From positions 1 to 58,937 of the forward strand of contig JAJFII010000030.1 in the NCBI GenBank assembly GCA_021775095.1: a stretch of 58,937 bases of DNA. The letters run 5' to 3'. Below the pieces are notes generated by a model. It did no database searches. It saw only the letters and a list, made by a program, of their open reading frames with translations, and had not been told where the DNA came from. Positions 33,659 through 42,415 of this stretch are shown in pieces; the first letter of the stretch is position 1, and the number at the start of each line of letters is the position of its first letter. This stretch comes from Rhodospirillales bacterium (lineage in GTDB: Bacteria > Pseudomonadota > Alphaproteobacteria > Rhodospirillales > Casp-alpha2). Both the position numbers and the translations under genes were made by a program.

Positions 33659-34543
33659 ATGAATGAAGCTTCACCCTATGCACCGGCTAAAGTCTGGAAA
33701 TGGGAGCAAGAAAACGGTGGCGAGTTTGCCAGTACGAACCGGCCAATTGCCGGCCCGACCCATGACAAAGAACGCCCGGTTGGCAAACACCCCCTGCAGC
33801 TTTACTCCCTGGCCACACCCAACGGCGTTAAGATCACGATAATGCTCGAAGAACTGTTGGCCCTCGGTCATAGCGGTGCGGAATATGACGCATGGCTCAT
33901 CAACATAAGAAATGGCGACCAGTTCGGCAGTGGATTTGTCGAGGTAAACCCCAATTCAAAAATTCCCGCTCTCATGGACCACAGCACAAAATCGCCAACC
34001 CGGGTATTCGAATCCGGGGCTATTCTTTTGTATTTGGCAGAAAAGTTTGGTGCCTTTTTACCAACCGAGCACCAGGCACGGACGGAATGTCTGTCCTGGT
34101 TGTTTTGGCAAATGGGCAGTGCCCCCTATCTGGGCGGCGGTTTCGGGCACTTTTATGTTTATGCGCCTCACAAGATCGAATACGCCATCGACCGCTTCAC
34201 CATGGAAACCAAACGGCAATTGGATGTGCTTGATCGCCACTTGGCCGACCATCGTTATATGTCCGGCGATACTTATACCATCGCCGACATGGCGATTTGG
34301 CCCTGGTACGGCAATGTGGTTTTGAACAAAGTTTATGAAGCTGCAGAATTTTTGCAGGCGGAAACTTACAAAAACCTGAGCCGATGGACCCACGAAATTG
34401 CCGGACGCGACGCGGTCCAGCGCGGGCGTATGGTTAATCGAATATCCGGCCCCCTGGAAGAACAACTTCACGAACGCCACGACGCCAGCGATTTTGCGAG
34501 CAAAACGCAGGATAAACGGCAAGCGCAAAACGCCACTCCCTAA
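33659..34543 (+). CDS. yghU: YghU-type glutathione transferase / disulfide-bond oxidoreductase
   Basis: A 294-residue protein with an N-terminal extension (about 1-45, including 'ANRP-AGPT-DKE-PVGKHPLQLYS'), a thioredoxin-like GST domain (to about residue 130) with 'NPNSKIPAL' and 'ESGAILLYLAEK', and a helical C-terminal domain with 'DVLDRHLADHRYMSGDTYTIADMAIWPW'. This layout and length fit the YghU/YfcG family, which binds two glutathiones and reduces organic peroxides or disulfides. It is convergent with the catabolic operon; a role in that pathway is not shown. Confidence 0.88.
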   Translation: MNEASPYAPAKVWKWEQENGGEFASTNRPIAGPTHDKERPVGKHPLQLYSLATPNGVKITIMLEELLALGHSGAEYDAWLINIRNGDQFGSGFVEVNPNSKIPALMDHSTKSPTRVFESGAILLYLAEKFGAFLPTEHQARTECLSWLFWQMGSAPYLGGGFGHFYVYAPHKIEYAIDRFTMETKRQLDVLDRHLADHRYMSGDTYTIADMAIWPWYGNVVLNKVYEAAEFLQAETYKNLSRWTHEIAGRDAVQRGRMVNRISGPLEEQLHERHDASDFASKTQDKRQAQNATP

Positions 34544-34567
34544 CCGGTTGGCCCACCGAACACATGC

Positions 34568-35749
34568 CTAATTGCCGTCACGGTACAGCGACGAGGCGCG
34601 CAAAATATCTTGTTTACTGCCTTCGGGCGGATAAATGACCTGTCGGTTTATTCTGGTTTTCATCTGCTTTGCCGCAGCACCTGTGTGTTCAACCTGGCGG
34701 TCCCAACCGGTGGTGAAAACGGCACCGGACCGACCCAGATCCAGACAAGTGACATAGCGTTCCTGGCGGTACGGTGTTGTTGATTGCCCAAGGATATCGG
34801 ACGCCGCATTGTAACCGGCGAAGCGCCCCATTATCATCGCATGCTGGCAGGACATCAGCGCAATGTGACCATCGTCATCGACGGCCGCATGGGCAACATC
34901 ACCGGCCGCATAAACCCCCGGTACACCCGCGACCTGCAAATCCGGCTTGACGATCAAACGCCCTTTGTCATCACGCCGGGCGTCAATCTGTTCGGTCAGG
35001 GGGTTGGCAAGCAAACCCGTGGATATAATTATCGCGTCAGCGGCAATCCGTTGACCACTTGCCAGGGTCACCCCAAGGGGGTCGAGACGATGGATCTGTG
35101 CGCCCAGTTTAAGATCAATGCCGGCCTCCATGATTGCCGCTTCAATCGCCGGCCTGGGATTGCTGCCAAGCTCCGGTCCAATAACATCGGCACGGTCCAA
35201 AAGTGTTATTTTGGCGGCTTGCGCAATGCTGTAATCGCTGACGGCTTTGATCCGGTCAGGCAATTCGAGGGCGATTTCTATGCCGGTAAAACCGCCGCCG
35301 ACCACCACTAGATTAAGTTGTTTTTTATCGGCAACACACCGTCTCAAATGTTCGTCAAAGCGCATCGCCGCCGGCCAATTATTGAGATTGAAGGCATGTT
35401 GCCAACCGGGCACCGAAAACGGTGCCGATACATTGCCCAGGGCCAGCACCAGTCGGTCATAGGACCAACTTTGGTGTTGGTCGTCGCCAACCACCAGCCG
35501 GCTTTTGGCGTCGATACGCGCAACCCTATTCTTGATCAGATGGACATCCACGGTTTCCAGCACGGGGCGGAGCGGCACCCGGAGCCGCTCCGGGTTTGCT
35601 TCATATAATCTCGGTTTTATGGTCAGATATTCACTATCTGAAATGAGCGCAATATCAATATTCCGCCCACAATCAAGCCCCCGTCGCCTGGCAACAAGTG
35701 CCGCCCAGAGGCCGGCAAAACCGCCTCCTAAAATCAACAGTTCAGTCAT
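34568..35749 (-). CDS. FAD-dependent NAD(P)H dehydrogenase-like oxidoreductase
   Basis: A 393-residue flavoprotein with the FAD dinucleotide fold at the start ('LLILGGGFAGLWAAL', residues 4-18), a second NAD-binding fold near residue 148 ('VVVGGGFTGIEIAL'), and the FAD motif 'GVYAAGDVAHA' near residue 290. It is related to type-II NADH dehydrogenases but lacks an obvious C-terminal membrane anchor, and may be soluble. It is the last gene of the minus-strand catabolic operon, 30 bases after hnr. It could pass electrons between NADH and the reductase or hydroxylase of the pathway, which is an inference from position. Confidence 0.78.
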   Translation of the reverse strand: MTELLILGGGFAGLWAALVARRRGLDCGRNIDIALISDSEYLTIKPRLYEANPERLRVPLRPVLETVDVHLIKNRVARIDAKSRLVVGDDQHQSWSYDRLVLALGNVSAPFSVPGWQHAFNLNNWPAAMRFDEHLRRCVADKKQLNLVVVGGGFTGIEIALELPDRIKAVSDYSIAQAAKITLLDRADVIGPELGSNPRPAIEAAIMEAGIDLKLGAQIHRLDPLGVTLASGQRIAADAIIISTGLLANPLTEQIDARRDDKGRLIVKPDLQVAGVPGVYAAGDVAHAAVDDDGHIALMSCQHAMIMGRFAGYNAASDILGQSTTPYRQERYVTCLDLGRSGAVFTTGWDRQVEHTGAAAKQMKTRINRQVIYPPEGSKQDILRASSLYRDGN

Positions 35750-35779
35750 TCAATCCCCTCAAGCCGCGAACCCACAGGG

Positions 35780-37267
35780 TTAATCAGCCCGGAAATTTTT
35801 TGTGTCCATGGGCCAGGCCATTTTGCCGTCGGGCTGTGCCCGCCGCTCAAATTGCGATGACAGTTGGTCAATTGATTTGACACTCGCCATATGACCGCCG
35901 AGCTTTTCGTAGTCAGCGAGGCGCATGGTAAATTCTATGGGTGCAACCAGCGCTGGTGTCGGCACATAACCAAATGAATTTGTCGGCATCTGCGTCACAT
36001 CCGCCATTACGGTTATCCCGCCACCCGGCCAAATGTAGGCCGGTGCACCGCCGCACGAAACATAGGTCACCGAACTTTTCACTGACCGTGTCAAACGTAC
36101 CGGGTTTTCCGTAACACCAGCCCGCAGCGACCCACCGGCACCGCCCATGAACAAAACCGAACATACGGCGGGTTCGCAGTTGTCGGCAATGCGCTCAACA
36201 GATACTGCCAGTTCGTCCGGTAAATCTGCCGTCGTCGGTTGCAGGTCTTCATTCAGGACAAAATATCCCCATTGTTCACCGGTCGTCGATACCATCAGCA
36301 TGCGCATCCCGGCCTTGGCGACTTTGGGGTTAAAGTCGCCGAGGATTTTCAGGGGATCGTCAATATCCGTTCCGCCCCATCCGGTGCCGGGTTCAGCGAC
36401 CTGGAAATACCGGCCGGGCGTTGAACGGCGGCCTTTGATCCGGATACCGGTTGGCTGCACGTCGAGCAATTTACCTGCCTGATGTTCCGATAAAACGCCG
36501 GTTATATGATCATCAACAACAACCACTTCATCAACATTTGGCGCCCATTGTTTGGCAAACATTCCGATTGTTGCGGAACCGCAACCGACACGCATTCTTT
36601 GCTCGGTAACGCCATTGATCACCGGTGCCTTTCCCGCCTGCACGATGATTTCAACGCCATCGTCAATGGTCAGGGTGACAGCCTCACAGTTACACAAGCG
36701 CAGCAAGGCATCGCAGGTCATCCGGCCTTCCTTTTTTGTCCCGCCCGTCAAATGATGAACACCGCCCAAAGACAGCATTTGCGATCCATATTCGCCGGTC
36801 ATGACATGACCAATGGGCTCACCATCGGATCGAACATAGGACCGTTCCGGTCCCAGGTGACGATCCGTATCAATTTTCACCTTGGCACCGCAATAACTGA
36901 ATATTCCTTCGGTGACGACCGTCACCATATCCACATCATCATGTTTTTGACTGACAATAAACGGCGCTGGTTTATAATCCGGGTAGGTCGTACCGGCTCC
37001 AACAGCCGTTACAAAAGAACGGCTGCCCTGAAGGATATCGCCATCCCAGGTATCCGCTTCGGCACTTTGCAAAAACGGCACGGCCTTGGCATCGGGGTCG
37101 GAAGATTTTTCCAATATTGTAAAGGGATCGACCCTAATCAATTCCCCCGCTTCGTTTGCGTATCGATCGCAGGCACCTGAGCGGCCATCGGCGATGTAAC
37201 ACATGACCGGGCAAGCATCACAGCGAATTTTTCCGTCCCGCACACTATCAACTGGTTGACTAACCAT
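35780..37267 (-). CDS. hnr: 6-Hydroxynicotinate reductase
   Basis: The start at 37267 follows AAGGAGG by nine bases and overlaps the molybdenum hydroxylase gene by 8 bases. The 495-residue protein opens with a [4Fe-4S] motif (Cys 16, 19, 23 and 33, 'CDACPVMCYIADGRSGAC'), as in the 6-hydroxynicotinate reductase family. In Eubacterium barkeri the enzyme reduces 6-hydroxynicotinate to 1,4,5,6-tetrahydro-6-oxonicotinate, and the purified protein carried iron-sulfur clusters and a covalently bound flavin. Here it follows a nicotinate-dehydrogenase-type enzyme and is in the same regulon as an enamidase, which makes the assignment coherent. The exact substrate could be a related pyridone. Confidence 0.82.
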   Translation of the reverse strand: MVSQPVDSVRDGKIRCDACPVMCYIADGRSGACDRYANEAGELIRVDPFTILEKSSDPDAKAVPFLQSAEADTWDGDILQGSRSFVTAVGAGTTYPDYKPAPFIVSQKHDDVDMVTVVTEGIFSYCGAKVKIDTDRHLGPERSYVRSDGEPIGHVMTGEYGSQMLSLGGVHHLTGGTKKEGRMTCDALLRLCNCEAVTLTIDDGVEIIVQAGKAPVINGVTEQRMRVGCGSATIGMFAKQWAPNVDEVVVVDDHITGVLSEHQAGKLLDVQPTGIRIKGRRSTPGRYFQVAEPGTGWGGTDIDDPLKILGDFNPKVAKAGMRMLMVSTTGEQWGYFVLNEDLQPTTADLPDELAVSVERIADNCEPAVCSVLFMGGAGGSLRAGVTENPVRLTRSVKSSVTYVSCGGAPAYIWPGGGITVMADVTQMPTNSFGYVPTPALVAPIEFTMRLADYEKLGGHMASVKSIDQLSSQFERRAQPDGKMAWPMDTKNFRAD

Positions 37268-40040
37268 TGGTCTTTGCCTCCTTACTGGTTTTCGTGATCG
37301 CTTGCAATATACGTTCTGGTGTTGCCGGCAGCTTGCGGACTTTAGCGCCGCAAGCATCGGCGATGGCGTTGAGGATCGCCGGCGCCGTTGGAATGAGAAC
37401 ATGTTCACCCAGCCCCTTAGCCCCATAGGGTCCGTGCGGATCGTTTACTTCAATAATGATCGTCTCAATGGGCGGGACATCACCGATTGTCGGGATCAGG
37501 TAATCGTGCAGGTTTTCCGTCCGCCCGGGGATGAATTCCTCCAGTAAGGCGAGACCAATCCCCTGGGCGATGCCACCATGAACCTGGCCCTCGACCAAAG
37601 AGGGATTAATCGCCTTGCCGACATCGTGGGCTGCCGTAAAGTTCAACAATTCGACCGTGCCCAATCGGGTGTCGACGGTCAATTCGACCATCTGTGCGGC
37701 ATATCCAAAAAGCGCATAAGGGTCACCCTGGCCATTCTTATCCATGGGTTTGGTCGGCGGATCGTAAACCTCTTCAGCCGATAACACATATCCATTCTGG
37801 TCTTCCGCCAGGTCCCTAAGATTAATTTGGCTCTTTTCACCGGTGCCCACATCGACCGAAACCAGGGAACCGGAGATGGTGAGTGTTGCATCGGTTGTGG
37901 CGTTTGTCAGGCGAAGGATCTGGTTTCGCAGGTTTTCACCCGACAGGCGTGCGGCATTTCCCGAAATAAAGGTTTGTCGTGACGCCGATGTTTTGCCGGC
38001 GTCCGGTGTGACGTCCGTATCGGCACCTAAGATACAGATTTGATCAACAGCAACCCCTAAGGCACTGGCAAAAATTTGCGTGATGACCGTATTCGACCCC
38101 TGGCCGATATCAACCGCCCCCTGATGCAAGAAAATACCGCCACTTGCGCCGATACCCGCTTTAATTCGAGAAGGATTAGGCAACGACGTATTGCCGCACC
38201 CATACCACCCGGAGGCAACCCCCACACCGCGACGTTCGGGTGCGCCACTTTTTTCGGCCGCACGGTTAAATCTTTCGGCCGCAGCCAAGGCTTTGTGCCA
38301 GTTGTCCTGCAGGCTCTCAAGGCAGGGTTTGATGCCCACTGAAGTTTCAAACACCTGTCCGGTTACCGTCGGCTCACCGTTATCAAGGGCATTTCGAATA
38401 CGAAACTGCAGGCGGTCCATGTTAAGGTGAGAGGCCAATTCATCCATTAGGCTTTCCTGGGCAATCGCTGACTGCGGCACGCCAAATCCACGGAATGCGC
38501 CGGCCGGTGCACAATTGCTGTATATGGCGCGGCTGACCGCCCGATAATTGGCTATTGAATAAGGACCCGACGCATGGACGGGAACGCGGTTGGCAACCGT
38601 TGGGCCCCAGGACGCATAAGCGCCGGTATTAAAAACGCCGACAAAGTCGAAACCGCAAATTTTACCCGTCTTGTCGGCACCGATTTGCAAAGTGATTTCC
38701 GACGGATGCCGCTTTGTCGTCGATTGCATGGATTCGGTCCGGCTATAGGTGATCCGTACCGGCCGGTCTGACATCCAGGCGGCGAGGGCGATAAAAGGCT
38801 GGAACGACAAATCGATTTTTGAGCCGAATCCACCACCGACAGCGCTTGGCAAAATACGAATGGCGGACGGTTCAAGATCCATGATGGCGGCTATGCCATC
38901 GCGGTCCATATAGGGTGCCTGGGTACAGCCGTGGATTTCTATTCGATCTTCAATCCGCACGGCAAATCCGGCTTCCGGTTCAATATAGGCGTGTTCAATG
39001 AACCCGGTTTCAAAACGTCCCTTGGCCGTCACATGGGCGTTGGCGAGACCTTCCGTGGCATTACCACGCTGGACACGTCCCTCACACATCAGGTTCTTTT
39101 CTTTTCCTAGGTGCAGTTGCTCTGCGCCTTCAGCCTGAGCCAAAGCCGGCGTTAAATCAGCCTGACGTTCCGTCCAAACAATCGGGAATTTATCCAGGTC
39201 CAAATGTTTGATGACGTCCGGGTCACCGACAACGCAGGCGACGGATTCGCCTTTAAAGCGCGTGTAATTTTCGGCAAATACCGGTTGGTCAATATAACCC
39301 GGAATAACACCAAATAGGTTTTCCCCGGGGATATCCCTGGCGGAAAGGACTAAGCTTATACCTGGATTTGCCCGCCTATAGGCACCCAGATCCCCCAACT
39401 CGAAGTCAGCCCGGTGATAGGGCGAACGCACCACCCGAAGTAAAAGCGCGTCCGCCGGTGCCCCATCATCAGCAAATTGATCCGTACCCTTTATCTTTGC
39501 CTGGCCATCGAGCCGGACAATCGACGCGCCGACCTGGCCGTCTTCTTGTTGGGGAAGCTGATCCCAATTAAGCACCGCATCAATTATTTTTCGATAGCCC
39601 GTACATCGACACAAAACTCCGCCTAAGGCATCCCGGATGGCAGGCCCATCGGGGTTTCGATTATTGCGCAGGAGGGCCGTCGCTGAAACCAACATGGCCG
39701 GCGTACAAATTCCGCACTGCGCCGCGCCATGGGCTAAAAAGGATGAACCCAGTTTTCCCGTCAGGGGTTCGTTTGCCATCAGGCCGGCAACGGTCTCCAC
39801 CCGTTTCCCAGCAATTTGACTTACAGCCAATAGACAGGAACAAACCGGCAAACCATCGACAAGAACCGTGCAGGCACCACAATCGCCTGCGTTACACCCG
39901 ACCTTTACATCGCGGACATTGATAAGTTCGCGCAGGACCTCGGACAGCCGCAAAGTCGGCGATGCATCAACCGACGCCAGGCGGTCGTTTAAAACAAATG
40001 ACGTCCTGTGGCCTTGGGATTTTTCCTGGTGGTTTTTCAT
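37260..40040 (-). CDS. Nicotinate dehydrogenase-type molybdenum hydroxylase, fused FeS and Mo subunits
   Basis: A 926-residue fusion. The N-terminal part binds two [2Fe-2S] clusters (Cys 49, 54, 57, 69, then Cys 109, 112, 144, 146). From about residue 175 the molybdopterin subunit follows, with 'GGGFGSK', the 'CAPAGAFRGFGVPQS' loop, 'GQGSNTVITQIFA', and the catalytic Glu near 879 in 'GAKGLGE'. XDH-family hydroxylases place a hydroxyl from water next to a ring nitrogen; with hnr beside it, 6-hydroxylation of nicotinate is most likely. In E. barkeri these functions are on separate subunits, including a split Mo subunit. ATGA overlap with the FAD subunit gene shows coupling. Confidence 0.83.
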   Translation of the reverse strand: MKNHQEKSQGHRTSFVLNDRLASVDASPTLRLSEVLRELINVRDVKVGCNAGDCGACTVLVDGLPVCSCLLAVSQIAGKRVETVAGLMANEPLTGKLGSSFLAHGAAQCGICTPAMLVSATALLRNNRNPDGPAIRDALGGVLCRCTGYRKIIDAVLNWDQLPQQEDGQVGASIVRLDGQAKIKGTDQFADDGAPADALLLRVVRSPYHRADFELGDLGAYRRANPGISLVLSARDIPGENLFGVIPGYIDQPVFAENYTRFKGESVACVVGDPDVIKHLDLDKFPIVWTERQADLTPALAQAEGAEQLHLGKEKNLMCEGRVQRGNATEGLANAHVTAKGRFETGFIEHAYIEPEAGFAVRIEDRIEIHGCTQAPYMDRDGIAAIMDLEPSAIRILPSAVGGGFGSKIDLSFQPFIALAAWMSDRPVRITYSRTESMQSTTKRHPSEITLQIGADKTGKICGFDFVGVFNTGAYASWGPTVANRVPVHASGPYSIANYRAVSRAIYSNCAPAGAFRGFGVPQSAIAQESLMDELASHLNMDRLQFRIRNALDNGEPTVTGQVFETSVGIKPCLESLQDNWHKALAAAERFNRAAEKSGAPERRGVGVASGWYGCGNTSLPNPSRIKAGIGASGGIFLHQGAVDIGQGSNTVITQIFASALGVAVDQICILGADTDVTPDAGKTSASRQTFISGNAARLSGENLRNQILRLTNATTDATLTISGSLVSVDVGTGEKSQINLRDLAEDQNGYVLSAEEVYDPPTKPMDKNGQGDPYALFGYAAQMVELTVDTRLGTVELLNFTAAHDVGKAINPSLVEGQVHGGIAQGIGLALLEEFIPGRTENLHDYLIPTIGDVPPIETIIIEVNDPHGPYGAKGLGEHVLIPTAPAILNAIADACGAKVRKLPATPERILQAITKTSKEAKTNG

Positions 40041-40888
40041 GATTTGGTCCGTTCTCCGGCACAATCGGCTAAACTTCGCCGCAACATTTCAAGGACCGCC
40101 TTCATCCGGTAGTGACGACTGCCGCGAATGTCATCAATGGGCGACAACGGAGATAAATGATCAACGCTCACGACCGCCGCTAAATTCGGGTTGTCCGCAT
40201 TAGAGCCCATCAATGCCGCTTCCAGCGCCGACAGGCGAATTGCAACCGGCGAGCACGCGCCGACGGCGACCCGGGCATCGGAAATCAACCCCTCACCATC
40301 GATAACCAGGGTGATGGCTGTCATGGCAATAGAGATGACCAGGTAACTTCTGGATCCCAGTTTTTTGAACCGACTGAATGTTTCAGAGGGGTGCTCAGGC
40401 ACCAGTAACCCGGTTACGATCTCACCGGGCAACAGGGCGGTGCGTCGAACCCCCAAGATAAACGCTTCCAGGGGCAGAACCCGAACCCCCATAGGTGCCG
40501 TTAATTCGACCCGCGCCTGCAAAGCCAGCAAGGGCGGCACACCGTCGGCAGCTGGTGACGCATTACATAGATTGCCAACAACCGTTGCAAGGTTTTGAAT
40601 TTGTACTGAGCCAATTTCACGCGCCGCCTCTTTCAGCCCATCGAAAGCCGACGGCAACTCGGCGTTAACCAGCTCTGTCCAGGTTACCGCAGCGCCAATG
40701 CGCCAGTCCGCCCCCTGCTTTCCGAGGGCTTTTAAACCATCGATGCGGGTTATATCGAGAACCGGATGGGGTGCCGGCCGGTCACCAAGAGCCGGGTAAA
40801 AATCTGTCCCCCCCGCCAGTACGGGGATTTTACCGCCGGCGTAATCAGCAAGCATCGCCTGCAAAGAATTTGTATCAGAACCACCCAT
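40037..40888 (-). CDS. FAD-binding subunit of the molybdenum hydroxylase (CoxM type)
   Basis: A 283-residue subunit of the XDH/CO-dehydrogenase medium-chain family. The FAD-binding motifs are 'PVLAGGTDFYPALGDR' (about 23-38) and 'LATVVGNLCNASPAADGVPPLLAL' (about 98-121); the C-terminal domain ends with 'RHYRMKAVLEMLRR'. It takes electrons from the iron-sulfur clusters of the following fused subunit to an acceptor. It is translationally coupled to that gene (ATGA), so the enzyme is probably an FAD subunit plus a fused FeS-Mo subunit. Confidence 0.85.
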   Translation of the reverse strand: MGGSDTNSLQAMLADYAGGKIPVLAGGTDFYPALGDRPAPHPVLDITRIDGLKALGKQGADWRIGAAVTWTELVNAELPSAFDGLKEAAREIGSVQIQNLATVVGNLCNASPAADGVPPLLALQARVELTAPMGVRVLPLEAFILGVRRTALLPGEIVTGLLVPEHPSETFSRFKKLGSRSYLVISIAMTAITLVIDGEGLISDARVAVGACSPVAIRLSALEAALMGSNADNPNLAAVVSVDHLSPLSPIDDIRGSRHYRMKAVLEMLRRSLADCAGERTKS

Positions 40889-40939
40889 AACCCTGTGCCA
40901 ATCTTCAAGTAACTAAAAACACGTCTGTCCCATCACCGG

Positions 40940-41641
40940 TCATACAGACAGATAGCCATCCCGAATATCGGGTTGCTCATCCAGTTCGGAAAAAGTCCCG
41001 TCAAACTTCATGCTGCCGCCCTCAATGATGATCGCCCGATCTGCGACAATTCGGGCAAAATGCAGGTTTTGCTCGGAGATCAGAACCGTCACCCCTTCTG
41101 CCTTCAATTTGAGTATCGTCGTTGCCATCTGCTCGACGATAACTGGCGCAATTCCCTCGGACGGTTCATCCAACAGCAATAGTTTCGGATTTCCCATTAA
41201 AGTCCGGGCGATGGTCAGCATCTGTTGTTCTCCGCCTGACAAGGCTTTGCCAAGATTATTCTGTCGTTCCTCAAGGTTAGGGAAAATCTTGAAGACCATT
41301 TCGTTGGTCCATTCAACGCCGCCGTCGCGGGCCGGTTGACGTCCCACTTCAAGGTTCTCCAAAATGGTCAGGTCGGTAAAAATTCGCCGTTCTTCGGGCA
41401 CATATCCCAACCCCATCTTGGCCACCCGATGGGTAGGCTGGCCGACAATTTCCTGCCCCAGAAACCTTACCCGACCGGTTTTCGGTTTGACGATTTGCAT
41501 AATCGATTTCATCGTCGTGGTTTTGCCGGCACCGTTACGTCCCAACAACGAGACCACGGCCCCGGCACCAACCGAGAAACTCAGGTCGTTCAATATATGG
41601 GCTTTGCCGTAAAAACTGTTTATCGTTTCACATTCAAGCAT
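40940..41641 (-). CDS. livF: Branched-chain-type ABC transporter ATPase LivF
   Basis: The start at 41641 gives the usual LivF opening 'MLECETINSFYGKAHILNDL'. The 233-residue ATPase has Walker A 'GRNGAGKTT', the LivF-typical 'YVPEERRIFTDLTILENL', signature 'LSGGEQQMLTIART' and Walker B 'LLLLDEPSEGIAP'. Its start overlaps the livG stop by 8 bases. It energises uptake together with LivG, the fused LivHM permease and the binding protein encoded upstream. Confidence 0.92.
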   Translation of the reverse strand: MLECETINSFYGKAHILNDLSFSVGAGAVVSLLGRNGAGKTTTMKSIMQIVKPKTGRVRFLGQEIVGQPTHRVAKMGLGYVPEERRIFTDLTILENLEVGRQPARDGGVEWTNEMVFKIFPNLEERQNNLGKALSGGEQQMLTIARTLMGNPKLLLLDEPSEGIAPVIVEQMATTILKLKAEGVTVLISEQNLHFARIVADRAIIIEGGSMKFDGTFSELDEQPDIRDGYLSV

Positions 41642-42413
41642 TTGATGAGTCTTTTTCTTTTTCAAACAAATTACCACCGCCCAGATAGACTTCTTTTACC
41701 TTTGCATCGTTGCGGATTTCATTGACGCTGCCATTGGCGATCAAGACACCGCGATTTAAAACCATAATTCGATGGGAGTGGGCGAAGACCACATCCATAT
41801 CGTGTTCCGTAAAAAGCACACTGATTTTTCGCTGCTTCACAATGTCAGCGGTCAATTGCATCAATTTGATTCGTTCCTTCGGTGCCATGCCAGCGGTCGG
41901 TTCATCCATCAGCAGCAAACTCGGGTCATGGCTAAGAGCGATGGCAAGTTCGAGGCGTTTTAGATCACCGTAAGCCAATATGGCACAGGCCCGCTCTGCC
42001 TGATCTGCCATACCAACCAGTTCGAGCAGGGCCATTGCCTCTTGGCGATAGAGTTTATGGGCATAGGGAATTATTGAATACAAACGCCTATGGTGGGATA
42101 TCAGCGCCATTTGAACATTTTCGATGACCGTCATGGATTGATAGGTGGCGGTAATTTGGAAGGTCCTGCCGACACCCTTGCGCCAAATCTCACGCGGTGC
42201 CAGGCCGGCCAGGTTTTCGTCCCGCAGGTATATCTCACCGCTCGTCGGTTTAAGCTGCCCCATCAGCATATTAAAGCAGGTGGTTTTGCCGGCTCCATTG
42301 GGGCCGATAAGCGCCAGCAGTTCGCCTTCTCTGACGCCAAACGAAACCTGATGAACGGCACGAACGCCGCCAAAGGATTTAGATAATCCGTCGGTGCGCA
42401 GGACCTCAGTCAT
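41634..42413 (-). CDS. livG: Branched-chain-type ABC transporter ATPase LivG
   Basis: The start at 42413 gives 'MTEVLRTDGLSKSFGGVRAV', the standard LivG opening; an upstream reading would run into the permease gene. The 259-residue protein has Walker A 'GPNGAGKTT', 'GVGRTFQI', a shortened ABC signature region ('ILAYGDLKRLELAIAL' in place of LSYG-Q), and Walker B 'LLLMDEPTAGMAP'. Two bases separate it from the permease stop. It is part of the same importer as LivF. Confidence 0.92.
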   Translation of the reverse strand: MTEVLRTDGLSKSFGGVRAVHQVSFGVREGELLALIGPNGAGKTTCFNMLMGQLKPTSGEIYLRDENLAGLAPREIWRKGVGRTFQITATYQSMTVIENVQMALISHHRRLYSIIPYAHKLYRQEAMALLELVGMADQAERACAILAYGDLKRLELAIALSHDPSLLLMDEPTAGMAPKERIKLMQLTADIVKQRKISVLFTEHDMDVVFAHSHRIMVLNRGVLIANGSVNEIRNDAKVKEVYLGGGNLFEKEKDSSNA

Positions 42414-42415
42414 GG

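Noticed and set aside
36506-37180. Plus-strand frame of 224 codons opposite hnr
   Set aside because: Antisense to the conserved reductase; composition is that of a shadow frame.
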